Shown piece after piece: positions 1-8,883 of a stretch of 64,000 nt of DNA (within the stretch, counting starts at the first letter, position 1; each line of letters starts with the position of its first letter). The notes beneath the pieces are model-generated. The model was given only the letters and a program-made list of their open reading frames with translations, was not told where the DNA came from and made no database searches. The position numbers and the translations under genes were made by a program. This DNA is from Terriglobia bacterium (GTDB lineage Bacteria; Acidobacteriota; Terriglobia; Bryobacterales; UBA6623). The DNA is taken from the NCBI GenBank assembly GCA_009838515.1, contig VXRL01000084.1, forward strand, positions 1 to 64,000, read 5' to 3'.

Positions 1-732
1 TCTTCCAGCATATCCGCCCGCCATTCCCCCGGACATCCCGGCCAGCATCCAGGCGGTAGTCATCGGTCCGCCGCGCCATGCGCCCCCGACTCGGCGTCGA
101 CGCGTGAGCAACAGCGGCGCGAATATGAGCAGGGGCAGCAAGCCGCCGGGGCCGCGGCTGCGCCGTCGGCTGGAAGAGCGCACGGGCTGGCCGGAAACGG
201 AAAGCGTAGCGCCCGAATCCCTTGCGACGACGGTGGCGACCGCGCTGACGCCGAACGCGACGGCACCGTTGTAGTTGCCTTGCCGCAGGTAGGGAGTCAT
301 GCCATCGCGGATCTCTCCCGCGACACCGTCGGGGATGACGCCCTCCAAGCCGTACCCGACCTCGATCCTCAAGCGGCGTTCTTCGATGGCCAGCAGCAGC
401 AGGACGCCCCGGTCGGCTTGATCGCCGACGCCCCAGTGCTCAGCGACGCGGTTAGTGTAGTCCTCAAGCGATTCACCGCCCAGGGACTGCAGCACGGCCA
501 CCGCGACTTCAGCGCCCGTCTTGGCCTGCAAGTCTTGGGCCAGGGCCTCGAGGCTGGCTCGTATTCGCTGATCGAGCACCCCCGCGTAGTCGTTGATGAA
601 ACCGCTCGGCTCCGGAAGCGGCTGCTGCCCGAAAAGCGAACCGAGCAGTAGAACAGAAAGGACCGCGCCGAGGGCGAGCTTGGACCACTTGGGGATGCGC
701 CGTTTCGAACCGAGGAGAGGCAGGGCGCTCAT
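1..732 (-). CDS. TPM-domain (YgcG-like) membrane-anchored protein, 3' end cut by the window
   Basis: Reading down from an ATG at 730-732 the frame stays open to base 1 (244 codons), so the C-terminus lies outside the window. Residues about 17-32 form a hydrophobic signal or anchor. A TPM domain follows: it starts near PSGFINDYAGVL, with AKTGAEVAVAVL and the typical RGVLLLLAIEERRLRIEVG and GYGLEGVIPDG stretches. A second hydrophobic patch (GLLPLLIFAPLLL) and a start of Gly-rich sequence fit the YgcG layout of exported domain, membrane helix and Gly-rich tail. TPM domains occur in proteins linked to photosystem II repair and to unknown envelope functions; the role here is unknown. Transcribed divergently from the gene at 874. 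Confidence 0.85.
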   Translation of the reverse strand, partial: MSALPLLGSKRRIPKWSKLALGAVLSVLLLGSLFGQQPLPEPSGFINDYAGVLDQRIRASLEALAQDLQAKTGAEVAVAVLQSLGGESLEDYTNRVAEHWGVGDQADRGVLLLLAIEERRLRIEVGYGLEGVIPDGVAGEIRDGMTPYLRQGNYNGAVAFGVSAVATVVARDSGATLSVSGQPVRSSSRRRSRGPGGLLPLLIFAPLLLTRRRRVGGAWRGGPMTTAWMLAGMSGGMAGGYAGR

Positions 733-873
733 CAGGGGATGCCTTCAGTGTACTCCGGCGCTCAACACTTCGGTTCGCACGCATTGCCGGAGTCCGTTGC
801 GCCCGTATCGTCGCGCGCGCCCCTCCGCTGCTCCCAACCTTGGCCGGAATTGCCGGATAATCAGGTGACGAAC

Positions 874-2598
874 ATGCGCCCGCATCGCGGTAGTGGATTT
901 GCCCTCGGCGTTACCGCGTCGCTACGGATCGCTGCCGCTCTCGCCTTTGCACACAGTCTGTGCGCCCAGTCGGGATGGGTGGCGGAAACTCCGCACTTTC
1001 GGGTGCTTGCAGTCGAGGCTCCGGGCATCGATGCGGCTACCGCTGGATTCGCCGCGACCGTCCTCGAGCAGATTCGTCAGCAGTTCCGCCTCTTCGGTGC
1101 CGGCCTGCCCGAGCGGGCCGACGGTCCCTTGGAAGTGCTTGTCGTGCCCAACAAGCTCGAACTGCACGAGTTGCTCCGCGAAGGACCCGATTCACGGACG
1201 CGCGGCATTACAGTGGGCGGGCTCGACCGAGACTACGTGGTGGTGCCGTGGCACGAGGTCCCCGGCCCGCAGATCACCCTCGCGCACGAATATGCGCATC
1301 AACTCGACGGCCCCCGCTGGCCGATCTGGTTTCGCGAAGGCAGGGCCGTGTACCTCGCCCGCCGGACCGCCTCGCTGTCCGGACAGGACACGCGCATACC
1401 CTTGGCCACGATGCTGGAGCGCTCCGAATGGCTTGACTGGCGCGCTCTGATCCAGGCCGAGCGTGACAGCGCCATTGTCCATGACGAGCTGTTTCAGGCA
1501 CAGTCGTGGCTGCTCGTCCAGTGGCTGGCAGCGCAGCGCGTACCGCTGACACGCCTGACGCCCGATCATGGCAGCACGGCGCTAACAGAACTGGGCCCGG
1601 ACCAACTCACGGCCGCGCTGCGCGAGCATCTTGCAACCGTGAACCAAGGATCTCACGAGGAACTCGCCACCCTGCCCCCGACTGACTTCGAAGCCAAAAC
1701 GAGAGTGGCGGCGGACTGGGAAGTGCCCCTCTTGCGGGCCGAGATCGAACGAGAGCTGCGATTCCACGACGCCGCGGAGCGAACGTTGCGCTCCATCGCC
1801 CAGCGCTTCCCAAGCGCCGCCCGGGCCCAAGCCGCCTATGCCAGCATGCTGCTGATCCGAGGCGAGCTTGGTTCGGCCGAGAGATATTTCCGCACGGCAA
1901 TCGACCTGGGTGACGCCCGGTCGCGGACATCCTATCGCTATGCGCTGCTGCTGATGCGTCCCGGAGAAACGCCCCGAATCCGGGCAGAAGCGGCGCTGCG
2001 TGCCGCCACGCGAGCCCTCGCAGCGAACCCGTCTGAACCCCTCCACCAGCTGGCCGTCGCTCACGCGCGAATGTTGCTTCGAGACTGGAACGGCGCATTC
2101 GCCGAGTTGCGCAAGCTTTCGCGGTTCGCCGGGTGGGCGGACCGGGCCGCCAAGGAAGCGGCCGAGGTCGTTCGCCGCAAGGTGCAATCGATCGGCTCGG
2201 CGCCGTCCCCCGACCTCGCCCCAGAACCGGGGCCAATCCAAGGCTTGCTCGCTCGCATGCCGGTTCTGGAGGGAAAGCCGGGTCCGTGGACACCTCCCAG
2301 CGCAACGCCGAACCCTCTGCCGCAGCCGTACCCCTGGGCTCCTCACGGGGCGTGGATCGCTCACGGCAGAATCGCCTGGGTGGACTGTTCGAATAACGCC
2401 AGGACCGTAATCCTACACTCGCCTTACAAGCGCTACGTGCTGCGCGAAGACCCGAAGCGGCCTCCCGTGCTGATCAATCGGCCGTTCCGGGCTAAGGCCG
2501 TTCCGTGCAACACGCGGGGCTATGTGGTCAAGATCTCTTACCGCAAGCTCTCAAAACAGGATGGCCCTGACGGCGAGATCTTCGGGATCCACTTCTGA
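874..2598 (+). CDS. Exported HExxH peptidase-like protein with TPR region
   Basis: 574 residues from an ATG at 874. An upstream in-frame ATG at 739 was rejected because only the 874 start puts a clean signal peptide (about 1-31, ending SLCAQS) at the N-terminus. A zinc-metallopeptidase signature HEYAH lies at residues 138-142, followed by WFREGRAVYLA with Glu155 as a plausible third ligand, as in peptidase-MA-like or DUF1570-type gluzincins. Residues about 250-420 are helical and TPR-like (AERTLRSIAQRFPSAARAQA, SAERYFRTAIDLGDA). The C-terminal 100 residues are Pro-rich, then a small beta-rich segment I do not recognise. A GATAAT box at 856-861 is a possible -10 element. Catalytic activity is inferred from the motif only. 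Confidence 0.8.
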   Translation: MRPHRGSGFALGVTASLRIAAALAFAHSLCAQSGWVAETPHFRVLAVEAPGIDAATAGFAATVLEQIRQQFRLFGAGLPERADGPLEVLVVPNKLELHELLREGPDSRTRGITVGGLDRDYVVVPWHEVPGPQITLAHEYAHQLDGPRWPIWFREGRAVYLARRTASLSGQDTRIPLATMLERSEWLDWRALIQAERDSAIVHDELFQAQSWLLVQWLAAQRVPLTRLTPDHGSTALTELGPDQLTAALREHLATVNQGSHEELATLPPTDFEAKTRVAADWEVPLLRAEIERELRFHDAAERTLRSIAQRFPSAARAQAAYASMLLIRGELGSAERYFRTAIDLGDARSRTSYRYALLLMRPGETPRIRAEAALRAATRALAANPSEPLHQLAVAHARMLLRDWNGAFAELRKLSRFAGWADRAAKEAAEVVRRKVQSIGSAPSPDLAPEPGPIQGLLARMPVLEGKPGPWTPPSATPNPLPQPYPWAPHGAWIAHGRIAWVDCSNNARTVILHSPYKRYVLREDPKRPPVLINRPFRAKAVPCNTRGYVVKISYRKLSKQDGPDGEIFGIHF

Positions 2599-2607
2599 GC
2601 GCCACCA

Positions 2608-3291
2608 CTACATCACGCCGTACTTCGCGAAGGCCTCTTGGCTCGGCATCCCCGCTTCGATCTCGCGCTGGACAACCTTTTCAGCACGTACCTTTTCCAG
2701 CGCCTTGACGAATATCGCGTCTTCGTGGCGGCGGGGAGCGATGCAGACGCCATCGCGGTCACCGATCACGATATCGCCGGGCTCGACCAGCACCTGCCCG
2801 ATCTGGATTGGCGCCCGGAAATCGACCACATGACCGCGCAGCCGCTGGTCTTGGGCGTAGGAGCCATAGCCGAAGGTCGGAAATCCCAGCGAGGCGATCC
2901 CGTCCGTGTCCCGATAGTACCCGTCCAGCACCGCTCCGGCCGCACCTAGGACCTGCGCCCGGGTCGTCATCAGCTCGCCCCACAGCGCGTAGTCCGGACA
3001 TCCGCCGCCGCAAATATAAACCTCGCCTTCGCGCAGGTCATCGAGCGCTTCCAGCATTCTCCCGAACGGCGACAGAGACTCGCTCCCGCGGGCGCTATCG
3101 TCTATGTCCGCCACCTGCACGGGCATCGCCCGGCCGACCAGGCGCATGCTTGGACCCAAGGGCCGGATTTCCGGCGGGAGGAACTGGTGGACCAGCCCGA
3201 TCTCGTCCATCACGTCGCCGACAACCGCCGAGAACAGCTCCTTCGAAGCAAGTTCGAACAGCTCGCCATCGGTGCGCCAGGGAAGTGCCAG
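2608..3291 (-). CDS. RraA-like aldolase/decarboxylase family protein, probable CTG start
   Basis: The first ATG is at 3213, but the family-typical N-terminus continues upstream in frame as LPWRTDGELFELASKELF and SAVVGDVMDEIG, and no ATG, GTG or TTG begins it. The frame is open to a stop at 3337. A CTG at 3289-3291 lies 8 bases after a GGGGAGGA Shine-Dalgarno (3300-3307), giving 227 residues, which is a normal length. RraA-like folds include 4-hydroxy-4-methyl-2-oxoglutarate aldolases and oxaloacetate decarboxylases as well as RNase E regulators. The GDRDGVCIAP segment near residue 190 matches the conserved GDxDGVxVxP core. It starts 4 bases after the stop of the U32-like gene, so they are co-transcribed. 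Substrate is not predictable from sequence. Confidence 0.82.
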   Translation of the reverse strand: MALPWRTDGELFELASKELFSAVVGDVMDEIGLVHQFLPPEIRPLGPSMRLVGRAMPVQVADIDDSARGSESLSPFGRMLEALDDLREGEVYICGGGCPDYALWGELMTTRAQVLGAAGAVLDGYYRDTDGIASLGFPTFGYGSYAQDQRLRGHVVDFRAPIQIGQVLVEPGDIVIGDRDGVCIAPRRHEDAIFVKALEKVRAEKVVQREIEAGMPSQEAFAKYGVM

Positions 3292-3295
3292 AACC

Positions 3296-4225
3296 TCAGT
3301 CCTCCCCAGAATGGTTCGACGGCGACGCGGCGGACATTACCAGCTCCGGGGCGTATTGCGCGATGCGATCCAATACCAGCTGGGCCCGCCGGACGCGCTC
3401 CTTCGAGAGCGCGACCGCCGTGTGCTCGATGTGGGTGCCGCTGGGGTAGATATCGGGCGCGTTGCGCAACCCCAGCTTCACGTAGAGCGGCGCGCCGACG
3501 CGAATGAAGTCGGGCACTTCGTAATGGCGCACGAAGCCTCCGATGTTGTCCGGCGCTTCGACGTAGAGATCGATCGGGGCATCAATGGCGGCGCGAACGG
3601 CGGCCAGCTGCGACAGCGTCAGATCAGACGGCACGTTGATGGTGGTCGCCCCGAGATCTTCGAGGACGCGCGCCGATGCCGGATTGGCGGGAGCCATCAT
3701 GACCGATGTCTTCAGGATCAGATCGTGCGGCAAGTCCCCCGAGCGCTTCAGCCGTCCCAAGATCTGCAACAGGCCGATGTCCGAGACCAAGACGCTGTGA
3801 ATGCCGAGCCGCACCGCCCGACGCACGTCCTCCACGGCGTACACCAGCTGGTCGCTGCCGCGCAGGCTCAGGCCCAGCGCCTTGCCGGCTGCGGCGTAGG
3901 CCTGCGCTCCGATGTCGAACGTGGCTCGCGGTCCCACGAAGAGATTGACCTCGATGCCTCGGCGCTCGCCCATCGAGACCATCGCGCGGATCTCGTCGTC
4001 GGTAAGCAGCATGATCCCGCTGCCCTGGCTCACCCGATGCAGCGGCACGCCCCGCGCATCCGCTTCGGAAATCACCGCCGCCAGCGCAGCCGGGCCCTCT
4101 GTGCTGGGAATCTCGATCCGATACTGAGCGCCGTCTTCGAAACGCTTTGCCGAGTCCGGCGGCGGCGTCGGGTCATCCGCGGGCAATCCCAGGCTAGCCA
4201 GCGACTCCCTTGTTCTTCTCATCAC
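3296..4225 (-). CDS. U32-peptidase-like / TIM-barrel protein
   Basis: 309 residues. Starts at GTG 4225 or ATG 4222; both overlap the thrB stop codon (GTGA/TGATG), so translation is probably coupled to thrB. The alternating strand-helix pattern (EVNLFVGPRATFDIGAQAYA, AVEDVRRAVRLGIHSVLVSD, DLILKTSVMMAPANPASARV, TTINVPSDLTLSQLAAVRAA) suggests a TIM barrel of the kind found in U32 family 'peptidases'. The assignment rests on overall pattern, not on a catalytic motif. Its 3' end carries the ribosome binding site of the RraA-like gene, so the two probably act in one, perhaps carbohydrate-acid, pathway. No signal peptide, hence cytoplasmic. Confidence 0.6.
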   Translation of the reverse strand: MMRRTRESLASLGLPADDPTPPPDSAKRFEDGAQYRIEIPSTEGPAALAAVISEADARGVPLHRVSQGSGIMLLTDDEIRAMVSMGERRGIEVNLFVGPRATFDIGAQAYAAAGKALGLSLRGSDQLVYAVEDVRRAVRLGIHSVLVSDIGLLQILGRLKRSGDLPHDLILKTSVMMAPANPASARVLEDLGATTINVPSDLTLSQLAAVRAAIDAPIDLYVEAPDNIGGFVRHYEVPDFIRVGAPLYVKLGLRNAPDIYPSGTHIEHTAVALSKERVRRAQLVLDRIAQYAPELVMSAASPSNHSGED

Positions 4226-5136
4226 TGCTGCGACACATTCTTCACTACCAGCCCCGTGCGGTCAAGGTGCGGGAATATCACCTCGCTCTGGCAGCCTGCT
4301 TTCTCGAACTCCCGGGCGACGGCGTGGACGGCGTCTTCGCGGCCGGTCTCGTACAGCACCAGCACGGCCGGACCGGCTCCGCTCAGTGCGCAGCCCAGCA
4401 GCCCGGGCACGCGCAGCTTGAGGATCGCATCCAAGCCCGGCACGTGCGGGCACCGGTAGGGCTGGTGCAAGCGATCCTCGAAAGCGACCGGGAAGGCTTC
4501 GCGATTGCCCTTCAGCAGCGCCGCCACCAGAAGCGTGGCGCGCTGGATGTTGAACACAGCGTCTTCGCGGGAGCAGTGGTCCGGCAACGCGGCGCGCATC
4601 TTGAGCGTGGACAGCTCATAGTCCGGACAGACCACAGCCACCGAGAACGCCCTGGGCACCTCTAGCCGCACTGCCCGCGTGACTCCGTCCGCGCCGATGG
4701 CCGCAGTGGTCACCGACCCGAGGACGGCGGCGGACACATTGTCGGGATGGCCCTCGATGCGAGCCGCCTCGTCCAGCAAGCGGTGCTCGTCCCAACCCAT
4801 GTCAAGCACGCGATCCGCCAGCACGACCCCAACCACGAGCGCGGCGGCGCTGGAGCCCAGCCCCTTCCCGACCGGGATCTCGTTCTCGATCTCCAAGTAG
4901 ACCGGAGGCAGTGCACGGCCCTGCGCCTCGGCCACGTCGCGCGCGGTCTTGAGGATGAGGTTCTCCGATTCGGCCGGGATGCGCGCGCTATCGCGGCCGC
5001 TGACGCGCACCGTGTCCTCGGCCGCGATGCGAAACCGACAGTACAGATAGACGCCTAAGGCCAGCCCTAGCGTGTCGAAGCCGGGTCCCAGATTCGCGCT
5101 TGAGGCCGGCACGCGAACCTCGGTCAGCGCGCTCAT
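4222..5136 (-). CDS. thrB: Homoserine kinase
   Basis: 304-residue GHMP kinase, the usual ThrB length. It phosphorylates L-homoserine with ATP in threonine synthesis. Visible motifs are the N-terminal VPASSANLGPGFDTLGLAL, the ATP-binding IPVGKGLGSSAAALVVG (about residues 88-103) and the C-terminal CALSGAGPAVLVL. It is the first gene of a three-gene minus-strand unit with the U32-like and RraA-like genes. A perfect TATAAT (5145-5150, minus strand) sits 8 bases before the ATG with no Shine-Dalgarno, so the mRNA is probably leaderless. No thrA or thrC is adjacent. Confidence 0.96.
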   Translation of the reverse strand: MSALTEVRVPASSANLGPGFDTLGLALGVYLYCRFRIAAEDTVRVSGRDSARIPAESENLILKTARDVAEAQGRALPPVYLEIENEIPVGKGLGSSAAALVVGVVLADRVLDMGWDEHRLLDEAARIEGHPDNVSAAVLGSVTTAAIGADGVTRAVRLEVPRAFSVAVVCPDYELSTLKMRAALPDHCSREDAVFNIQRATLLVAALLKGNREAFPVAFEDRLHQPYRCPHVPGLDAILKLRVPGLLGCALSGAGPAVLVLYETGREDAVHAVAREFEKAGCQSEVIFPHLDRTGLVVKNVSQQ

Positions 5137-5144
5137 AAGCCGCG

Positions 5145-5150
5145 ATTATA
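5145..5150 (-). promoter_or_regulatory. -10 element of thrB, leaderless arrangement
   Basis: Consensus TATAAT on the minus strand, 8 bases before the thrB ATG. No good -35 hexamer is visible at 16-18 bases. Transcription would begin at or within a base or two of the start codon. Confidence 0.6.
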
Positions 5151-5224
5151 GCCCAGCGACTCAAGGCGACCACGCGTGCCGTCGAACCGCCGAATGCCGA
5201 CTCTGAACGATAAGTGCAAGCGGA

Positions 5225-6877
5225 TCAACGAAATGCGACAAGGAAGACCGCAGCCGCGGCGCTGATCAAAAGCAGCGTGGTCCGTTCGGGGCGCCAGCGC
5301 CTCGATTCCGGCTCGGCCGCCCCAGTCTCCTTCGCGACCGCCGCGCGGGACCGCTCGAGCCAGCCGTCGCCGGCACCACCGTAGCGCTCGCCGCGCCGGC
5401 AGCTGGCAAAGGTGAGCCCGCGCAGCACTGTGGCGTCCGCCGGGCCGAGCAGCGCCGAGCAGACAGCCATGGCCCCGCCCGTCACGGCTACCGCCCACCA
5501 GTAGCTCCACCAGACGCTGGTCAGCTGCTCGGGCAACGGCCACGCCATGCGGTCTCCCAGCATGGAAACCAGTCCGCAGAAAATCCCAGCGAGCATGCCG
5601 ACGATCCCTGAACGAGGGTGTGCCCGAGTCCAGGCCCCGACCGCGAACACAGTGGCTAGCGGCACCACGGCAACGCTGGACAGCCGCAGGTAGAACGCCA
5701 CCATGCCTTGGCCGAGGAACGGAACATACAGGAACGACAGCGCCACGCAAGCCACCGCGGCGATTCGCGTGACGGCCAGGCTGCTGCGCTCCTGCGCGTT
5801 CGGGGCCAAGAATCGGCAGTACACGTCCCGCGTGAAAACAGCGCCGAGAGCTGACCCGATCGAATCGTAGGTCGAGATGCAGGCGGCCAGCACGCCAGCC
5901 AGCACCAAGCCCGCAAGCGGGCCCTCCAGAAAGTCGACGAAGACCTGCGGGAACGCGGCGTCAACCTGACCGAGGTCGGGATAGAGCGCGCGGCTCATGA
6001 TGCCTAGCGAGACGTTGCACCACATGACCGCGATCAGCGCCGCCGAGGCGATCACGACCGCGGCCCGCATGTCCCATTCGCTCCGCGCGCCCAGCAGGCG
6101 CATCGACTGGGAATGGTTGACGATGCAGTAGGCCGCATGCACCGCGATCCAGCCGAACAACACCAACACAACCGGAGTCTCGGGACCGGAGAGCCCGCCG
6201 TAGGACATCACCTGTGCCGGCAGTTCCGGATCGACCTCGGCCAGGCGGACCCGAAGTTCCTCCCAACCGCCGATCGCCCGCCAGACCACGACCCACAGAA
6301 GGCCCGACGCGATCATGATCATGACCGTTTGCAGCGAGTCGGTCGCTACCACCGTTCGCAAGCCGCCGCTGGCCGTGTAAATCGCCGCCAACGCTGCCAA
6401 GCCGACCACGAGCCACCAGGCGCCGCCGCCCCAGCCCGTGAGCGCGCCCAGCAGAAGGAACAGGGAGAAGGCCATGTTGCCCATCACGTTGGTGCGCTGC
6501 TGGATCTGGACCAGAGCTCCGAACAAGCGCATGGCCGGGCCGAACCGCGCCTCGAGATACTCGGCGTTGGTGAAGAAGCCAGCCCGGTAGACCGGCACCA
6601 GCACGACGCACGTCGCCAGCAGCCAGCCGATGGGGATACCCAGCCACCATGTGGACAGGTAGGCGATGCCGTACTGATAGGCGCCGCCGACCACCGCAAC
6701 AAAATCCCCGCTGTCCACCGCGGTCGCAAAGAGGGACAGGCCGATGGCCGGCCAGGCCAAGCTGCGAGAAGCGAGCTGCCAGTCCGCGACGCTACGCGGG
6801 CGCCGCGAGCGCAGCCAGCCGGCCGCGACCATGGCGGCGTTTATCCCCAGTGCCAGGATCCAGCCGACCAGTGTCAT
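5225..6877 (-). CDS. Sodium/solute symporter (SSS family)
   Basis: 550 residues with about 13 hydrophobic segments and the SSS hallmark N-terminal region (DWQLASRSLAWPAIGLSLFA, then DSGDFVAVVGGAYQYG). Members couple Na+ entry to uptake of sugars, amino acids, vitamins or carboxylates in the inner membrane; the solute cannot be read from the sequence. The C-terminal 80 residues form a hydrophilic, Arg/Glu-rich loop and then one last hydrophobic helix. It starts 22 bases after the stop of the phytanoyl-CoA dioxygenase-like gene on the same strand, so the pair probably forms an operon for uptake and oxidation of one compound. Confidence 0.9.
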   Translation of the reverse strand: MTLVGWILALGINAAMVAAGWLRSRRPRSVADWQLASRSLAWPAIGLSLFATAVDSGDFVAVVGGAYQYGIAYLSTWWLGIPIGWLLATCVVLVPVYRAGFFTNAEYLEARFGPAMRLFGALVQIQQRTNVMGNMAFSLFLLLGALTGWGGGAWWLVVGLAALAAIYTASGGLRTVVATDSLQTVMIMIASGLLWVVVWRAIGGWEELRVRLAEVDPELPAQVMSYGGLSGPETPVVLVLFGWIAVHAAYCIVNHSQSMRLLGARSEWDMRAAVVIASAALIAVMWCNVSLGIMSRALYPDLGQVDAAFPQVFVDFLEGPLAGLVLAGVLAACISTYDSIGSALGAVFTRDVYCRFLAPNAQERSSLAVTRIAAVACVALSFLYVPFLGQGMVAFYLRLSSVAVVPLATVFAVGAWTRAHPRSGIVGMLAGIFCGLVSMLGDRMAWPLPEQLTSVWWSYWWAVAVTGGAMAVCSALLGPADATVLRGLTFASCRRGERYGGAGDGWLERSRAAVAKETGAAEPESRRWRPERTTLLLISAAAAVFLVAFR

Positions 6878-6899
6878 GCGAGCGGCGGTTAGCGCTGTC

Positions 6900-7712
6900 C
6901 TAGTCGGCGGTCAGCGCCGCGACGAACTTGGCCGCCTCTGCCCGATGCGCCAGCACGGCGCTCTCCATGGACGGATAGTCCGGCGGGTCGTTGCGCAGGT
7001 CCCAATGGCCGAAGCGGTCGCGGCCCCGGACCAGGACCGCCCATTGGTCCGGCAGCAGCGGCTTGGCGTCGGGCGTGACGTAGCGGGCCGCGAATCCGAT
7101 CCGCGGCCCGTCGGAACTGTTCGCATGCGAGCCGTGGATCGCCCGCACGTGGTGCAGCGACAGCTGGCCTGCTCGCAGTTCGATATCCACCACGTCGCTC
7201 TCGTCGTACTCAACTTGGATCTCTTGGCCTCGCGTGAGCAGGTTGTCCTCGGCATAGGTGTCGGTGTGCGGCTGGATCTCCATCAGGTGCGAGCCCGGGA
7301 GAACGCGCATGCAGCCGTTCGCCCGCGTGCTGTCGGTGAGAGCTATCCAAGCGGTAGTGACCGCTCCGCCGTCCAAGCCCCAGTAAGTGCCGTCCTGGTG
7401 CATGCTGACATAGCCGCAATCGCGCGCCGGTTTCGGAAAGACGGATGCGGACCAAAGCAAGATGTCCGCGCCGAGCACGCTCTCTGCCGCAGCGAGCACC
7501 TTGGGGTGTGTCGCCAATTCCCATGCCCACCCGTAGAAGCGGTGGATCTGGCTCATCTGCACCGCCTTCGGGGCTCCGCCGAAAGCGGCAGCCACTCCGA
7601 AATACGCTTTGCGGAAGCGTTCCGCCTCGGGTGCCTCCAAGGCGTCGACGGGACAGACGTAACCCGTCTCGTGGTAGCGATCACGCTGGGCAGGTGTGAG
7701 CGGGAGTTGCAC
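6900..7712 (-). CDS. Phytanoyl-CoA dioxygenase (PhyH) family protein
   Basis: 270 residues from a GTG at 7712. Fe(II)/2-oxoglutarate-dependent oxygenase of the PhyH family: the HxD iron motif is HQD at residues 105-107 in SMHQDGTYWGL, the distal His is probably His194 in AIHGSHANSSDGPRIG, and Arg204 would bind 2-oxoglutarate. Environmental PhyH proteins hydroxylate many small molecules, so phytanoyl-CoA itself is not implied. It shares a transcript with the downstream sodium/solute symporter. A TATGAT box (7731-7736, minus strand) 18 bases upstream is a candidate -10, back to back with the methyltransferase promoter. Confidence 0.9.
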   Translation of the reverse strand: MQLPLTPAQRDRYHETGYVCPVDALEAPEAERFRKAYFGVAAAFGGAPKAVQMSQIHRFYGWAWELATHPKVLAAAESVLGADILLWSASVFPKPARDCGYVSMHQDGTYWGLDGGAVTTAWIALTDSTRANGCMRVLPGSHLMEIQPHTDTYAEDNLLTRGQEIQVEYDESDVVDIELRAGQLSLHHVRAIHGSHANSSDGPRIGFAARYVTPDAKPLLPDQWAVLVRGRDRFGHWDLRNDPPDYPSMESAVLAHRAEAAKFVAALTAD

Positions 7713-7773
7713 AGGCGCCTTGGCCGAACCATCATACGCCCGGGCGCTCCCAGCGCGGCGCGCAGCCGCTGGT

Positions 7774-7779
7774 TACAAT
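7774..7779 (+). promoter_or_regulatory. -10 element of the methyltransferase gene
   Basis: TACAAT, 7 bases before the TTG start at 7787, with no Shine-Dalgarno between them. Suggests a leaderless mRNA. It lies about 40 bases from the divergent TATGAT of the dioxygenase gene. Confidence 0.5.
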
Positions 7780-7786
7780 CGTTCGG

Positions 7787-8320
7787 TTGGTGACTGAGGC
7801 ACCCAGTCTCGACATCGGCTGTGGCCAGAACAAACGGCAAGGCGCGATAGGAATCGATCGCATCGCCGACACCGCCGCGGACGTGCTGGCCGACATCGAT
7901 CAGGGCCTGCCCTTCCTGGAGGCGACGTTCAGCACCGTCAGCATCGTCCACGTCATCGAGCACGTTGACGATGTCGTGCATGCCGTGGAAGAGGCGCACC
8001 GCGTGCTCCGACCCGGCGGGCGCTTGCATATCGAGACGCCGCACTATTCGGACGCGAGCTCTTTCACGGACCCCACGCACCGCTGGCACCTCAATTCCTT
8101 CTCGTTCCGGTACTTCACGGAGGCTGGCGGCTTCGCCTACTATTCGCAATGCCGCTTCCGGGAAGTGAGGACGAAGGTCAAGCTGTTGCGATTCTGGAGG
8201 CTGCTGGGCTTCGAGTTCGCAGTCAACCACTGGCGGGTGTTTCGCAAGTTTTGGGAGTACTACCTGTGCTTCCTGGTGCGCGGGAAGGTGTTGGTCTTCG
8301 AGCTCGAAGCCCTGAAATAG
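7787..8320 (+). CDS. SAM-dependent methyltransferase, class I, type-11-like
   Basis: 177 residues from TTG 7787 (GTG 7790 is equally possible). The SAM-binding motif LDIGCGQNKR lies at about residues 8-17, followed by the acidic GIDRIADTAADVLADID, then VSIVHVIEHVDDVVHAVEEA and HRVLRPGGRLHIETPH, the usual motif series of methyltransf_11 enzymes. Unusually it continues with an aromatic and basic tail (FAVNHWRVFRKFWEYYLCFL), perhaps a membrane-peripheral anchor. Homologues often modify glycans or lipids in envelope clusters, but no such cluster is nearby. The next gene starts 21 bases downstream with its own -10-like box. Confidence 0.85.
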   Translation: MVTEAPSLDIGCGQNKRQGAIGIDRIADTAADVLADIDQGLPFLEATFSTVSIVHVIEHVDDVVHAVEEAHRVLRPGGRLHIETPHYSDASSFTDPTHRWHLNSFSFRYFTEAGGFAYYSQCRFREVRTKVKLLRFWRLLGFEFAVNHWRVFRKFWEYYLCFLVRGKVLVFELEALK

Positions 8321-8341
8321 CCCTGTGGTATTCTCCGAAAA

Positions 8342-8827
8342 GTGGAACTGACGGAGGTCTACGAGGCGTTCGGAAGCGACCGCACCAGCAGGCTGGTCCG
8401 GTCCGTGTCGCTCGGGGCGCTGCGGACCTACGGCGTGTACGAAGCGATCAAGGTCCGCTCCCGGTTGCGAACCCTGAACCGTCAGAAGTTGCGCGCCGCC
8501 GCGCCGCGAATGTGGGAGCAGATCAAGGACGGCGACGCCGATCTCGCCAAGGACCTCTCGCAAGCCGTACTGGTCTCCAACATTCCGCTGATCGTCGAGG
8601 TGCTGGACCTGCTGGAGATCGAGCACGATGACAACGGGTTTTTCGACAAGGACAGCGACTACTCGAGCCAGCTTTCCGATGGCTGGGAACAGCGGGTCTT
8701 CGAGCACTGCAAGGACCGCTTTGACCCGGATCTAGTGCTGCATTACATCAACCATCTCGGATGGGAGCTGGAAGCGCTGGCCTCGCCGTACCTGGAGCCG
8801 GACGAAGTTCCCGCAGCCGCTGGCTAG
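8342..8827 (+). CDS. Conserved-looking protein of unknown function
   Basis: 161 residues from GTG 8342. I do not recognise the family. It is mostly helical, without signal peptide, membrane segment or cysteine motif, with a basic N-terminal third (RTYGVYEAIKVRSRLRTLNR) and an acidic middle (LEIEHDDNGFFDKDSDYS). A TATTCT box (8329-8334) stands 7 bases before the GTG, so it may be transcribed alone and leaderless. Base composition matches its neighbours. It is followed 56 bases later by the phosphofructokinase gene, but nothing ties it to that enzyme. Confidence 0.7.
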   Translation: MELTEVYEAFGSDRTSRLVRSVSLGALRTYGVYEAIKVRSRLRTLNRQKLRAAAPRMWEQIKDGDADLAKDLSQAVLVSNIPLIVEVLDLLEIEHDDNGFFDKDSDYSSQLSDGWEQRVFEHCKDRFDPDLVLHYINHLGWELEALASPYLEPDEVPAAAG

Positions 8828-8883
8828 AATCCGCGCAGGACCGGACTCGCCACCCGACGGCCACACCCGAGCGAGACTCTGAC

